Part shown: piece by piece, positions 20,128 to 30,620 of the stretch
Layout of the letters: each line of letters starts with the position of its first letter
How positions within the stretch are numbered: the stretch's first letter is position 1
Source: Spiroplasma citri
GTDB lineage: Bacteria; Bacillota_I; Bacilli_A; Mycoplasmatales; Mycoplasmataceae
NCBI RefSeq assembly: GCF_001886855.1
Contig: NZ_CP013197.1
Coordinates: 806,001 to 870,000 of the forward strand
DNA: 64,000 nucleotides
Direction of reading: 5' to 3'
Notes under the pieces: model-generated
What the model was told of the DNA's origin: nothing
The model's input: the letters and a program-made list of their open reading frames with translations, nothing else
Database searches by the model: none
Program-made: the position numbers and the translations under genes

Positions 20128-20525
20128 TAAAACTTAATGCAGAGTGGGACAGTTATTTTATAAATAACTAAGTGCTTCTATAAGAACATGAGTATTAACT
20201 CATTCCTACAGCCGTCCGAGGCAAGTACTGAAATAGTTTATGAGTAAAGAGGTAAAACGGCGTTGGTTATTATTTTTAATAACTTGCGATAGTGGTGATG
20301 TGTCCAAGGCTAACATCTAACCACAATAAAAATAGAGATGATGACACAAACAATTAAATTTGCAAAAAGTTGTGGTTGGTTGGAGTTTAAATAGCATTCG
20401 GTCCTTCATATGGGTGCAAGTAAATTTAATTTCAAAAACTGAGCGTCAAATCCCAGAGCGAAAGCACAAATGGGCACGGAAAAAGGAAGACATATATGTC
20501 TGGCGTCAAATATAAAAATATAGGA
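20128..20525. repeat. Viral noncoding region, copy 1 (copy 2 at 37197-37562)
   Basis: About 370-400 bp shared with 37197-37562 at high identity. No ORF is kept. Conserved words include GGACAGTTATTTTATAAATA, GTGATGTGTCCAAGGCTAAC and a palindrome GACATATATGTC. In copy 2 the palindrome is GACATATATATGTC, longer but still self-complementary. It sits upstream of small ORFs a-h in both copies, and so looks like the replication/transcription control region of the virus. Confidence 0.75.
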
Positions 20526-20535
20526 GAATTAAAAA

Positions 20536-20847
20536 ATGACATAATATAAAAGTAAATATATTAATAAAACTTGAGATGAAATAACAACATCATTTGATTG
20601 AGTTAATTGTCAACCTATTGATTGTCGTATTCCACATCATAAAAAACATTATGATTTGCAATGTTTAGAATGAGCAAAAATGTACTTAAATTTATTTAAA
20701 GATAAATGAGGTGTTATTGCGTCTTATATGGAACATTACAAAATTAACGATATTTTAGATTTAGCATCAGATGGATGAAAAATATTACAATTTGAGAAAA
20801 AAAATAAAAGGAATAATTTAGGAGGTAAAGATGAAAAAGTTAACTAA
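20536..20847 (+). pseudogene. Viral ORF a, nonsense at codon 3 (copy 1)
   Basis: ATGACATAA replaces ATGACAGAA of copy 2 (37737). The rest is open: KSKYINKTWDEITTSF, DCRIPHHKKHYDLQ, EWAKMYLNLFKDKW, with conserved Cys/His (possible metal site). About 103 residues when repaired. GGAGAATT precedes the start. Copy 2 has a different lesion, so the ancestral gene was functional in the virus. Confidence 0.65.
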
Positions 20848-20953
20848 AAAAATTATCAACAAAATAAATGAATTAATGCTTAGAAGTTATTCAGCTTCAA
20901 AAGATGATACTACAGATGAACATTGAGCATTAGGTTTACGCAAAAAGAATTAG
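20831..20953 (+). CDS. Viral small ORF b
   Basis: 40 residues, MKKLTKKIINKINELMLRSY then SASKDDTTDEHWALG. Ribosome-binding site AGGAGG 6 bases upstream. It overlaps the end of ORF a. Related N-termini are at 2256, 38032 and 49454. At 49.4 kb the same sequence runs on into a longer scaffold-like frame, so this may be a shortened form. Confidence 0.55.
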
Positions 20954-20966
20954 GAGGAATTAAATT

Positions 20967-21143
20967 ATGAATAAAAGATACTTATTAATTATGAAAAGTG
21001 ATTTTTCAAATGATATTTTAACTAAATCATTTTATACATTAGAAGAAGCAAAAATTACTGCTAATGTTGAAAATAAAAATGGTTGAATAACAACCATTAT
21101 TGATTTAGAAAATGAAAATATTAAATGAAAAGGATTTGAATAA
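20967..21143 (+). CDS. Viral small ORF c
   Basis: 58 residues, MNKRYLLIMKSDFSNDILTK, then a GWITTIIDLENENIKWKGFE end. AGGAGGAATTAAATT precedes the start. The two halves of a second copy lie at 38175-38303 (+) and 40258-40318 (-), separated by the inversion. Confidence 0.6.
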
Positions 21144-21144
21144 T

Positions 21145-21276
21145 ATGGAAAAAATTAAGATTAGAAATTATGAAATTACATTAGAAGAATATCAAAGTAG
21201 ATACTTTATTAGATATACTAAGAGAATTTATGAAAGCAAATATTCTTAAAAGTAGTGAAGAATTGATTAAAAAATA
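21145..21276 (+). pseudogene. Viral small ORF d, +1 A frameshift
   Basis: MEKIKIRNYEITLEEYQ matches the intact ORF at 40125-40256, but CAAAGTAG replaces CAAGTAG and the frame is lost. Truncated at 34 codons plus unrelated residues. Confidence 0.65.
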
Positions 21277-21291
21277 AGGAGAATAAATAAT

Positions 21292-21489
21292 ATGAAAAAA
21301 TATGTTGCTAAAAAAGATATTAATAATTATTTAGATAAAAAATTTGAAGAAGCAAAATTTAAAACCACTCAAGCTGATATAGATAATATTTGAGAAATAA
21401 GTGATAAAGATATTAAAAAAGCAATGGAAGAAGTTATAAATAATCCCTTTTGAAATCAACTATTTAAGAATTTATTAAAAAATGATTAA
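21292..21489 (+). CDS. Viral small ORF g
   Basis: 65 residues, MKKYVAKKDINNYLDKKFEE...NPFWNQLFKNLLKND, helical and charged. An almost identical intact copy lies at 39576-39773. Ribosome-binding site AAGGAGAATAA. ORFs e and f, found between d and g in the other copy, are absent here. Confidence 0.65.
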
Positions 21490-21503
21490 AGGAGATAAAT
21501 AAT

Positions 21504-21647
21504 ATGTGAAAAGATGAAAATGGCAAAGTTTACACAGAAGAAGATTTATTTAATGAAGCATTAGAAGAATGTCATTCAGAAGAAAGTGCTTATGACTATA
21601 TTGATACTTTAATTGTGGAGATGAATTTTCTTTTAATCGGTGCATAA
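21504..21647 (+). CDS. Viral small ORF h, altered end
   Basis: 47 residues, MWKDENGKVYTEEDLFNEAL, ECHSEESAYDYIDTLI, then VEMNFLLIGA instead of the AEKNLEEI end seen at 13514-13605. The following bases carry the end of a Cys-containing frame (NRCITCGWKTM), so a recombination joined two viral genes here. Confidence 0.5.
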
Positions 21648-21698
21648 CTTGTGGTTGAAAAACAATGATTGATTTAACAGATATTATTGTTGAATAAC

Positions 21699-21979
21699 AA
21701 AAAATAAATGATTATTTAGAATATGAACCATTAGATTTACAAGGTGCTAAATTAAACGGTGCTAAATTATGATGTGCTGATTTAAGAGGTGTTGATTTAA
21801 AAAATATTAAAATTAATAATAAAAAACGGAAAATATATTATTCTAGCTTTATTCGAAAAACAGTTAATTTGTATTTGGATCAAGAACAAGAAAAAATATG
21901 AAATAATTTACCACAAAACTATACTTTTTCTGAAAAAGTAGAATATTTTATTAATTATTATATTGTAAATAACAAATAA
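21699..21979 (+). pseudogene. Pentapeptide-repeat fragment fused to unrelated tail
   Basis: No start codon. KINDYLEYEPLDLQGAKLNG, ADLRGVDL are pentapeptide repeats; from about 21830 an unrelated charged tail follows (YYSSFIRKTVNLYLDQEQEK) to TAA at 21977. A recombination product. Confidence 0.5.
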
Positions 21980-22006
21980 AAAATAACCAATTAAGGTTAT
22001 TTTTTT
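21980..22006. terminator. Bidirectional terminator
   Basis: AAAAAATAACC-AATTA-AGGTTATTTTTTT between convergent viral blocks. Confidence 0.85.
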
Positions 22007-22277
22007 AAATGCTATTTGTAAGTTTTTCAATCGCTTCTTTTTTAGCATATTCTTTATCATTAATTTTAACTTGTTTTTAATTGCTAATTCTGTTGCACTT
22101 TCAGCACCGCGTAAATGCTTTTCATGTGCAATTACAGCAGTTCGTAATTCTCTAATTTCTGCTTTATATTTTTTAATTTTTTTTAGCAGATAAACCAAGA
22201 ACGCCAAGACTACCAGTTCCAAATGAACCTGCTAATACAAGTAAAACAATCATTAATGTATCTGTTGAAATATTCAT
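22005..22277 (-). pseudogene. Holin-like small membrane protein, two frameshifts
   Basis: Start MNISTDTLMIVLLVLAGSFG, one membrane helix, then after a frame change IKKYKAEIRELRTAVIAHEK (coiled coil), and after a second change KINDKEYAKKEAIEKLTNSI. About 88 residues when repaired. One helix plus a charged coiled coil near phage structural genes fits a holin or tail-tube assembly chaperone; this is inferred from position only. Confidence 0.45.
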
Positions 22278-22343
22278 TTTTTTATTTCCTTTCTATCCTT
22301 ACTAAAACAGTGACCATCTATTCTTTCAGAACAAAATAATTTA

Positions 22344-22398
22344 TAAAATAGACTATATAACCACCCAAAAATATCTACCACCCCTATATAGTCTATTT
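22344..22398. terminator. Hairpin with 13-bp AT-rich stem
   Basis: AATAGACTATATA pairs with TATATAGTCTATT; the loop holds two CCACCC units. It lies at the end of the phage gene at 22393 and may end its transcript. Confidence 0.5.
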
Positions 22399-22995
22399 AT
22401 TTCATCTTTTTTTAAGACAATATTGATTTCAACTTTCAACTTTTTCTATTGTTTGTTTACAATTATGACAAATATTAACATTATGTTTTTTAAGATATTT
22501 ACGAAATATTAATCAACCAAATAATATTAAATATAAAATATAACTTGGTATTTTATAAACTTATTCTAAACATTTACCAATTGGTAATTTAATTGCTGGT
22601 ATTTTAGGTATTTTTGTCGTTAATCAAGCAGTACTATGTAATAGCAGTACTATGTAATATTAGACATATCCAAAAAACCACCATCAGTTATATAGTGTTG
22701 ACCAAACATAAACTCTTTAACTGGTTCTAATGTTGGTATTCAATTAGAATGTAAACTAGTAAAAAATAAACCATATAAACTTAAAAATGGAGTATGATAT
22801 AAAATTGATAAAACATTATATCGCATAACGCATAATATATGCTTTTTTAATATGAAATAGATATTTATCATATTTTAAAAACTTACGATTTTTTAATGCT
22901 TTAAAACTTTGACTTGGATTTCTTTGTTCAAAACCTAATCTTTGTCAATAAGTACCATTTTCATTTTTAATAATAATATTTTCTTTATCTATCAT
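22393..22995 (-). pseudogene. Phage-like membrane protein, decayed
   Basis: Start MIDKENIIIKNENGTYWQRL. Frame breaks after IMRY(A), continues LSILYHTPFLSLYGLFF and MFGQHYITDGGFLDMSN. A 16-bp tandem duplication (AGCAGTACTATGTAAT twice, near 22627) breaks the frame again. The end has one membrane segment (YILYLILFGWLIF) and a CHNC pair. Unknown family; in operon order after the gene at 22998. Confidence 0.5.
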
Positions 22996-22997
22996 AT

Positions 22998-24162
22998 TTA
23001 CACCTCTTGTCGGAAAATACGAACACTATTAATTGCTGTATTATTACCAGTAGAAACATCAGTTAAATAAACCCGACCACTAGAATTAAATAAAGAAAGG
23101 TCATAAGGGATTTTTCCCACATCACCAGCAAAACAATTTGATTGTTGTTTTACTAAAGTCTTATTTTCTTTTGTTTTAGTAAAATAAGGTGGTTCAAGTA
23201 ATAGAAACCCCTCAATTTTTTAAAAATTAGTTGGTGATATTCTAACGTCATAACGATATTTTTCTGAAAATTCAGGAATATCAATATAAGTTGAACTATC
23301 AGGTGTATATGATATCGATACTTTTTCTCATTTAATTTTTTTATTTATTTCAAGCACTCATTTTAACATTTGTTCAATAGTATCTTTTAAACCTTTATTT
23401 AAAGATAATTTATTATTTTCAATAGATGGTATAACACCGCCTTGTTTTGCTTTTCATACATTATTTTCATAATAAATCGTATCATTATCAAAAGAAACTA
23501 TTAATTTAATATACTCATTATAATCAATCTTACTAAAATCATTAGTAGGATAAGTTATATTAATTGAATTATCTGTTTGAAATCGTTCTTTTAATCAAAA
23601 ATAATAATGTTTCATAAAATATTTTTTTAGTAATATATTTATATTCTTCTTCTCATGGATGAGCATAATTTCCTAAATTATAATTATATGGTCTTATATT
23701 TGTTTTACTAGATATAATATCAATTATTTCACCTGCTAATTTTAAAGCATTTTTAACATCACGAGTAGTATTTTCATTTGCCTCAGGGTCATTAGTTTGT
23801 GAATATGCTACTCCCCCTTGTGAAAATGAAGCACTCCCAGTTAGATCATTTACACCTTTTGGCAAATATCAATTCATAACTGCTAATAAACAAGCAGATT
23901 GAATATAACTTAATCATTTATCATATTAAATTACACCTGTATTATCTTTTTTTACTCATGGAAATAAATCTTTTTTATTAATCTTATCGGAAATTGTTCC
24001 ACCTGATAATCTATCCATTCATAAACTAGTTTTTAAAATAGCATTATAAATTAAATTATCATTATAAGCAGATTGTTTTCTATCATTAATTGGTTGTCAA
24101 AGTTTACTTTCTTTAACATCTTCAACTGTTATAAATAACAAATTATTTAAATTATTTTCCAT
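22998..24162 (-). pseudogene. Phage-like structural protein, decayed
   Basis: Start MENNLNNLLFITVEDVKESK, then NAILKTSLWMDRLSGGT, LTGSASFSQGG, RDVKNALKLAGEIIDIIS, ending NTAINSVRIFRQEV. A TAA near 23928, a frame change in an A-run near 23625 and another TAA near 23220 break it. About 385 residues repaired. The small helical N-terminal half resembles head-tail connector proteins in style, but the assignment is a guess from context. It overlaps its upstream neighbour by 11 bases. Confidence 0.5.
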
Positions 24163-25089
24163 ATAAAACACCCCTTAATTGATTACGATATTTATTTTTT
24201 AAATTAGATGGTTTATAACTATTAACTTTTCTTTTATTTTTATTAATTGTTTTAGTAGATTTATTAACCTGATAAAATTTACTACTAACTGGTGTTTTAT
24301 ATAAATTCTTAATATTTTTAATATCATTTCGGCGTTCACGATATCATTTTTTATTATTAATTTTACCAGCAAAATTAAAATTAAAATGCCCAATCTTTAA
24401 ATTATTAATAAACTTTTTAATTTGCTGTAATTTTTGAACTGTTGGTAATGTTAATTTAATATTTCCTTTTGGGTATTTTTCTTTTAATTCTCTTGGTAAT
24501 CTTTTTCTAATATAATTTCTTAAATGACTAGGTAATCATTTTCTTAATCAATAACGCCAAAATAAAGTCCTTGCATTAGATACAGCATTACTTAATAATT
24601 TTCAAATTTCCACTGGAACACTAGGATAAACATATGGACCATAAAACTTAGGGTTTTTTGCTGTTTTTGTATATATTAAAATAGTTAAATTACCCGTTAA
24701 AGTTAATTTATTTGTAATATTAAACATACCACTATCAAGTCAACTACTATTTAAAGGTTGTCAATTAGTATTTAAATAATTTTCATTTTTAAATTGTTCT
24801 CTATTTTGAATATTATTTTCTTTTTCTAATTGATTTAATATTTGTTGAATTTCTTTTTTATAACCTTTTTTAATTAAATTTAAGTAAGTAAATGGATCTA
24901 ACCACTGATAAATATCTTCAACATTTTAGTAATTTTTTTATATTTACCAGTAGTATATTCAATTGGTTTTAATACTGTTTGTTTAATTTGATTAACTCTA
25001 TTAATTAAATTAACAAATTTACTTATTAATGGTTTATTTTCTAAATTAGAAACTAATAAAGTTAATATTCTTAAAATTAATAAATTCAT
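24152..25089 (-). pseudogene. Phage-like protein, one frameshift
   Basis: Start MNLLILRILTLLVSNLENKP, frame change near 24928 (ITK to NVEDIYQWLDPF), then about 250 residues including YVYPSVPVEIWKLLSNAVSN and WRYWLRKWLPSHLRNYIRKR, ending RNQLRGVLYGK. Strongly basic and aromatic. First of three co-directional genes running to 22393. No recognised domain. The gene start is close to the junction with an IS30 fragment (25095), so its promoter is probably lost. Confidence 0.5.
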
Positions 25090-25094
25090 AATTA

Positions 25095-25745
25095 GGTTTT
25101 TTTAGTAGCAGCAGGAACAGTTAAACAGATTAAGTGATTAAACAAAAATTTTAATACTTTACATAATACGCCTGAAACAATTTGTAAAATGTATGATATT
25201 AAATTTGGCGAAAAATTTCCAATGTGTTTTAAAACACTTTATAAATATATTTATTTAGGATTATTTAATATGGATAAAAAATATCTTTATTTTAAGTGAA
25301 AGAAGCGAAAAACAAAAAATAGTACTGATAATCGAGGTAAATTATAAAATTACAGAACTATTGAAGAAGCAAAACATGATAGATATGAATTTGGTTGATT
25401 TCAAATGGATTGTATTGTTGGAGCTGACCATAAATCTGCTGTTCTTACTTTTACAGAAGAATTAACTAAATTTACTATTGCTGAAAAATTAAGAGAACAA
25501 ACAGCTGAAGAAGTTGTTAAAACGATTAAAAATATTTTTGAGAATAGATTATTTAAAAATTGTATTAAAGGCATTATTACAGATCAGGGTAAAGAATTTA
25601 GTAAATGAAAAGAAATTGAAAAAATTACTGGTTCTAATGTTTATTTTTGTGACCCTGGTTCACCAAAATTATTTTTATATGATGCTATTATTTAATTAAT
25701 AATAGCCTTGAAAAAACGAATTTCCATTTACAATATACAAAAACA
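25095..25745 (+). mobile_element. IS30-family transposase fragment (SpV1 type) with right end
   Basis: Reads LHNTPETICKMYDIKFGEKF, then GWFQMDCIVGADHKSAVLTF (first Asp) and GIITDQGKEFSKW (second Asp) and ends YFCDPGSPK before a stop, so the N-terminus and the catalytic Glu are missing. A TAA near 25345 adds to the damage. The inverted end CGAATTTCCATTTACAATAT follows at 25726. It differs clearly from the IS30 copies at 35377 and 51045. Confidence 0.7.
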
Positions 25746-25889
25746 AAATATTAATGTAAATTGTTAATTTATTTTTAAAAATGTTCAAACCTTATTTTGA
25801 ATTATTTTATTTTTAATAGAAGAATATTTTAAATAGTTCTTTTTAAAGAAATACTATAACGATATTTGTTCGTTTGTTCTACTGTTGCC

Positions 25890-28865
25890 CTATCGAATTC
25901 TTTTCTTAAATCGAAAGTAAAATCATATTCCACCAATTATTATTCCAATTATTGGAATAATAATAATGGGCAACAATCATCGTAAATATCTTTTATCAGA
26001 ACCATCATTTGAATTATCTCCCGGAATAATTGGTTTATTAGGGTCAATTGGTTCAATTGGACCTGGTGGAATATCTGGTGGAACTATGGCATTAACATCA
26101 TTTTCAAGACTAAAAGATGTCATTCCGGTTGTTAAATCACTAGCATTATTTGCATATAAAAAAACAGTTATTTTCTTTGTTTGTGTTGTATTATCTAAAA
26201 AGTCTTTAAAAATGATATCATCAAAATATCCGGGAACATTATTGTGACTATCATCCTCAGGCGGAATTTTATTAATTGAAATTCCATAATCTTGGTTAAA
26301 AACTAATTGAGAATATTTTGGGTATAAACCTTTATTAATATTATCAATAATTCATTGTTTTAATTTTTCAATCGTATAACCTTCAAAATTATATTTCCCA
26401 CTTTTAAACTTAATTTTTGATAAATCTACGACTTTCTCTGGGTCGTAATTTTTTGAATTTTTAATGCTTCCCTTTGCTTCACCAATTAGTAATGATGATA
26501 ATGGTTTTGCTTTAATTTTGATATCAAGATATTTTGGACTTGTTGCATTATCTAATAGTGATTGTAAAGCATCAGGATTACTATTAATATCAACGCCTTC
26601 TTTGGTAACAACCGTATAGTCATTTCCTAAAACAGCGCCACTTACTTTTTGATTAATATAATTTTGGGCATAACTTAAAACTAAAGTACGGATTTTATTT
26701 GTATCAATTTCGTTCATTTTAATTGCTGGGAAATTACCTGAAATATCATAATAATTTGCTGGATTTGGATCTGGTGGAACTTTTTGAGCAATAATATCAC
26801 TTGCATATTCTTTTCAATAACTAGCAACTTGTTCGTAGTTTAAAGCTAACATTTGTTCAGTATTTAATTTTTTAACATCAACTAAATAATTTTTTAAATG
26901 CACTCCATGAATAGTTGATCAAAATTCAACAGCTTGATTATTGTCAATAGTATCTAAAAAGCGTGGATATTTATTTTGATATTCTACTCCAATAATTGCA
27001 TACTTTTGGGCAGTTGTTCCATCAGCCATTGTAACAGTATAATGTCAAATTCCAGTATCTGCTCAATAGTTTCCTGTTTGATCAGATTGAATTTGTTGGT
27101 TCTTTTGTCGGTCCGTGGGACTAGCAACACCTAATAAATTGCTGGCATTAACAGCACGCCGATAAACTGAAGTAATATTTTGATCATTAAAAACTTGGTT
27201 CACACCCATTCCCGAAATTGAACCTTCTGCAATAAAACCTAAGTCATAATCTTGTGGATTTTTCTCTGGATTAATTACTTCTCCGTTTTTATTTAACGGA
27301 TCAAGTGGAGTTGGAACCTCTGACTTATGTTTAACTCACAAAATTTGAGTTTTAGTTCCTGTACTTGGATTAATTTCTGAATCATATTTTGGATTAGGCT
27401 TACCATCTGGTAAGGTTTTTTTCACAAGTTCAGCTTGATCAGGATTATTATTTGGATCTCAAGCATATCATTTTAATTGCAAATTAGGAACAAGCGTTTC
27501 AATTACAATTTCAATGGTATATTGTTCTTGATAAGTTCTGTCCTTATAATAAATATCAATTCGATAACTATGTTGTTTATTTGTTCCAGTAATTCGTTTA
27601 TCTTCTAATGTTGCACTAAATTTATTGTCTAGCACTGAAACTGGTTGACCATTAATTTCGACATATTCAGGATTAATTGTTCCATCATCAGCTTGTTTTA
27701 AAGCATCAAATTCCATTCCAATCGAAGTATGATAACGATATTTTCCACCATAACTCTCTGCAATATTTGGTGGTGCTAATGTTTCTGGTTCATCAGTAAC
27801 CATCACTTTTGTTGAATCATTTTTATCAACAATTTTTCCTGGAATAATATGTAATCGTTTTAAAATTATATTTGCTCAATAACCACTACTTAAGCGAAGA
27901 TTAATGGGAGTAACAAATGTTCATACTTCTTGTTGGCCAGTTTCTGGGTTCCGAAATTTAATTAAGGTTGTTGCTTTCCGTGTTTCATCAGAAAAGGACG
28001 GTGGTTGAATAAAATTTGCTCAACTGTCATATTCATTGCCTAGTTGTTTTCTTATGATTTCATTTAATTTTGTTGGTAAATCATTTCCCTGGCCAGTTGG
28101 ATCTTTAATATTACTATGATCTGTTAAACTACCAGAATAATTCGATGTAAAATCTAATGTTTTACTTAATGCAGAATTTAAATTATTTTTTAATTTATTA
28201 ACATCATGACTAGAATTAAATGTTAACGATTTAATATTTACTCCTGCGCCAGCACTAGTTACTTTATCATTTCCTCCGGCAATAACGACAATATAAACAT
28301 AAAAATAAAACATATTCCCACTAACACGATAATCTCAAGCAATTCCTTCATGGGTATTGGTATCATCATCAAAACTTAAACTATAAACTGCTAAAAAATC
28401 ATTTCAATTAGTACTTCAACCTCCATTTGCTCCACGAGAATTAACTTGTGAAATAAAATAACTATAGTTATCGGGATAAGCACTACTTTTATTTTGAATT
28501 CTTTTTGTTAACGTATCATTATAATTATTGTGGTGAAAAAAACTTAAACTAAAGTTTATGTTAATTGAATTATAATAATTAAAAAATTGGTTATTATTGT
28601 TGGCATACTGTGAAATATCAACCGCATATTCATATCGTTTAACAGCTGATTGTTGTTGGTGAACTTGGTAGCTATAAAAACCATTATTAAAATTTTTCGT
28701 AAAAGTTGGATAAATTGGGGCAACAGACTGTGTCTGCATTAGTTTTAAATTATTTATTGAATAATTGTCTTGCTGTAACTTGTTAGTTTGGTTTTGCAAA
28801 TAATAATATGTCATTGAATTTGGAAATAATGTACTTGCCAGCAAGAATAAAATAATTGCTTTCAT
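25890..28865 (-). CDS. Large surface protein with signal peptide and C-terminal anchor
   Basis: 991 residues, fully intact in code 4. N-terminal signal peptide (MKAIILFLLASTLFPNSMTY). Extracellular part of about 940 residues, rich in Asn/Thr/Tyr and almost Cys-free. Near the end a Pro-rich stalk (VPPDIPPGPIEPIDPNKPI), a single membrane helix (LPIIIIPIIGIIIGGIW) and a basic cytosolic end RFKKRIR. This is the layout of Spiroplasma adhesion-related proteins and of the large plectrovirus surface/adsorption ORF. Which of the two it is cannot be decided here. Its intact frame amid decayed genes implies selection. GGAAAAATG gives the ribosome-binding site. Confidence 0.8.
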
Positions 28866-29266
28866 TTTTCCTTTCCAAAATCTAAATTAAAAAACATTAT
28901 AAATAATTATTATTTTAATTTACTTAATATAAATGTTATTAATTTAAATTTTTATAACTAATCTTCATTTACCAAGTAGTAACTAAACATGGTCATATAT
29001 CTTAGATGTTATCATATTTTTAAGTTTAATTTCATATGAATTTACTAAATTTAATTAAAAATAACACTTTTATTATATTTATTAATATAGACATTAAATA
29101 TATTCTATTGTCTTATATCATCTAAGATTTTTTATAAAATAACTACATATTTTTATATACTCATCAAATTGATAATATTTACTCAAAAATTATAAATATT
29201 TACAATTAAATATATGTAATATTTTTAAATTAATATTATTTTTTCTAAATTTGTTTGTATTTACTA
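28866..29266. other. Gene-free stretch with an imperfect inverted repeat
   Basis: ATCTTAGATGTTATCAT near 28999 and its near-complement ATATCATCTAAGATT near 29115 could be IS ends or a stem. Otherwise AT-rich; no ORF. It contains the promoter region of the surface protein gene. Confidence 0.4.
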
Positions 29267-29580
29267 GTCAAAAGCAAAAGAATTTATATAAGATATAATT
29301 AAATTATTTTTTTCATCATTTATTTCAAATTCGGGAGAATTTTCATCAATTATTTCAAAATTTGAAGAACTATTTGGTAAATCTTTTAAAGACTTCTTAA
29401 CAAAAGAAAATTCAATATTATGTGAACCTATATCTAAACAATTTTATTATATTTAACAAAATTATTATTATCAATAAAAACATCAATTATAGCTTTTGAA
29501 TTTATATATTTATATGTATTGGTTTCTAAATATATTTGAATTAATTGATCTTTATAAAATACATGGAATAAATATAAAAT
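29267..29580 (-). pseudogene. C-terminal fragment of unknown protein
   Basis: After repair of one frame change near 29440 it reads NSKAIIDVFIDNNNFVKYNK, LDIGSHNIEFSFVKKSLKDL, ending IISYINSFAFD. No start. Unrecognised, probably a chromosomal or phage gene cut by the IS3 relic. Confidence 0.4.
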
Positions 29581-29591
29581 TAATTGTTATG

Positions 29592-30023
29592 AATATCAGT
29601 CAAATATTGTTTATTCAATATATGAAATAATTAAAGCAATTCATAGAGAAAGCAATATTAAAGGCTACAAACAAATTAAATTAGACTTGGAAGAGCAAAA
29701 TATTAATGTATAAAATTCAACGGTTTATATTTATATGAAATTAGCTAATAGAATTTCTAGCGTTAGAACTAAAACAAGAAAAAATATAAATCATTTTTCA
29801 AAAATAACATATGAGCATATGTTGAGTAATTAACTGCTTAGAAAAATCTATTATTAAAAGAAAAATAGTTAAAGGAGAATTAATTATTAGCTTAGATCAA
29901 GGCCTTTATTTTACTTCAAAAAATTATGAAAGATTATTAGTAAAATATGGCATAAATATAAGTATGTCTAGAAGAGGAAACTATTTAGATAATTCTCCAA
30001 TTGAAAATTGATTTTCAATATAA
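29592..30023 (+). mobile_element. IS3-family (IS150-type) transposase relic
   Basis: IKAIHRESNIKGYKQIKLDL matches the helical start of OrfB; the end reads ISLDQGLYFTSKNYERLLVK, ISMSRRGNYLDNSPIENWFS (second Asp and Glu of DDE). About 80 residues with the first Asp are deleted between, and a TAA and a frame change are present. Confidence 0.7.
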
Positions 30024-30049
30024 TTTACTATAATAATCAAAAAAGAAAG

Positions 30050-30109
30050 GTTTTAAATTTAAAAGTGCTTTTATTTCAATATGAAATGAAAGCACTTTTA
30101 AATTTAAAT
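30050..30109. terminator. Long bidirectional hairpin
   Basis: TTTAAATTTAAAAGTGCTTT pairs with AAAGCACTTTTAAATTTAAA, loop ATTTCAATATGAAAT also partly self-complementary. It lies between the IS3 relic and the restriction locus. Confidence 0.85.
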
Positions 30110-30620
30110 TCTCAGTTATTTGAAACTGTTCAGTTTTCCAATATATTTTTAATTTCTGTTAATTCAGCTAATCGTACATCTCATCAAATTTGTCAACTCA
30201 TTTTTGGGCATAATTTCATTTTTACACCCTTAGAATTTTCAGTTACATAATTATTTCCTTTAAGAGTTCAATTTTTATCAATTTTAAATATACCTGAACT
30301 AACATAAAAAATTTTGTATACAAATTGGTTACCTAATTCATTTTCTTTTTTTGAATATGGAATAAGAAAACAAGAATAAGTATTTGAATTTATAAATTTA
30401 GTAATTTCATCTAAATTTCCATTAAATCTGCCTGTTCTATGATTAGAAATAGTTATTCTATCTTTTTTATTTGACCTGATTTAATTTGAATATCATTAAG
30501 TTTACCACTTTGCTCTAAAATTCGCATATCATAGTCTATATCATGACCACGGCCTTTTCAAGAAACAGATTCTGTTTTAAAATAATCATTTTTTATCGCT
30601 CTTACAATTAATTTCTCTAG
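30110..30620 (-). pseudogene. Type II restriction endonuclease, frameshifted
   Basis: LEKLIVRAIKNDYFKTESVS, HDIDYDMRILEQSGKLNDIQIK fits a PD-(D/E)xK-type site (Asp... then QIKSG). A frame change in an A6 run near 30465 is followed by ITISNHRTGRFNGNLDEITK, KIFYVSSGIFKIDKNWTL and CPKMSWQIWWDVRLAELTEI. The start codon is missing: it continues in the methyltransferase frame right after its stop. Direct adjacency to the methyltransferase supports the identity; the enzyme type is inferred. Confidence 0.55.
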
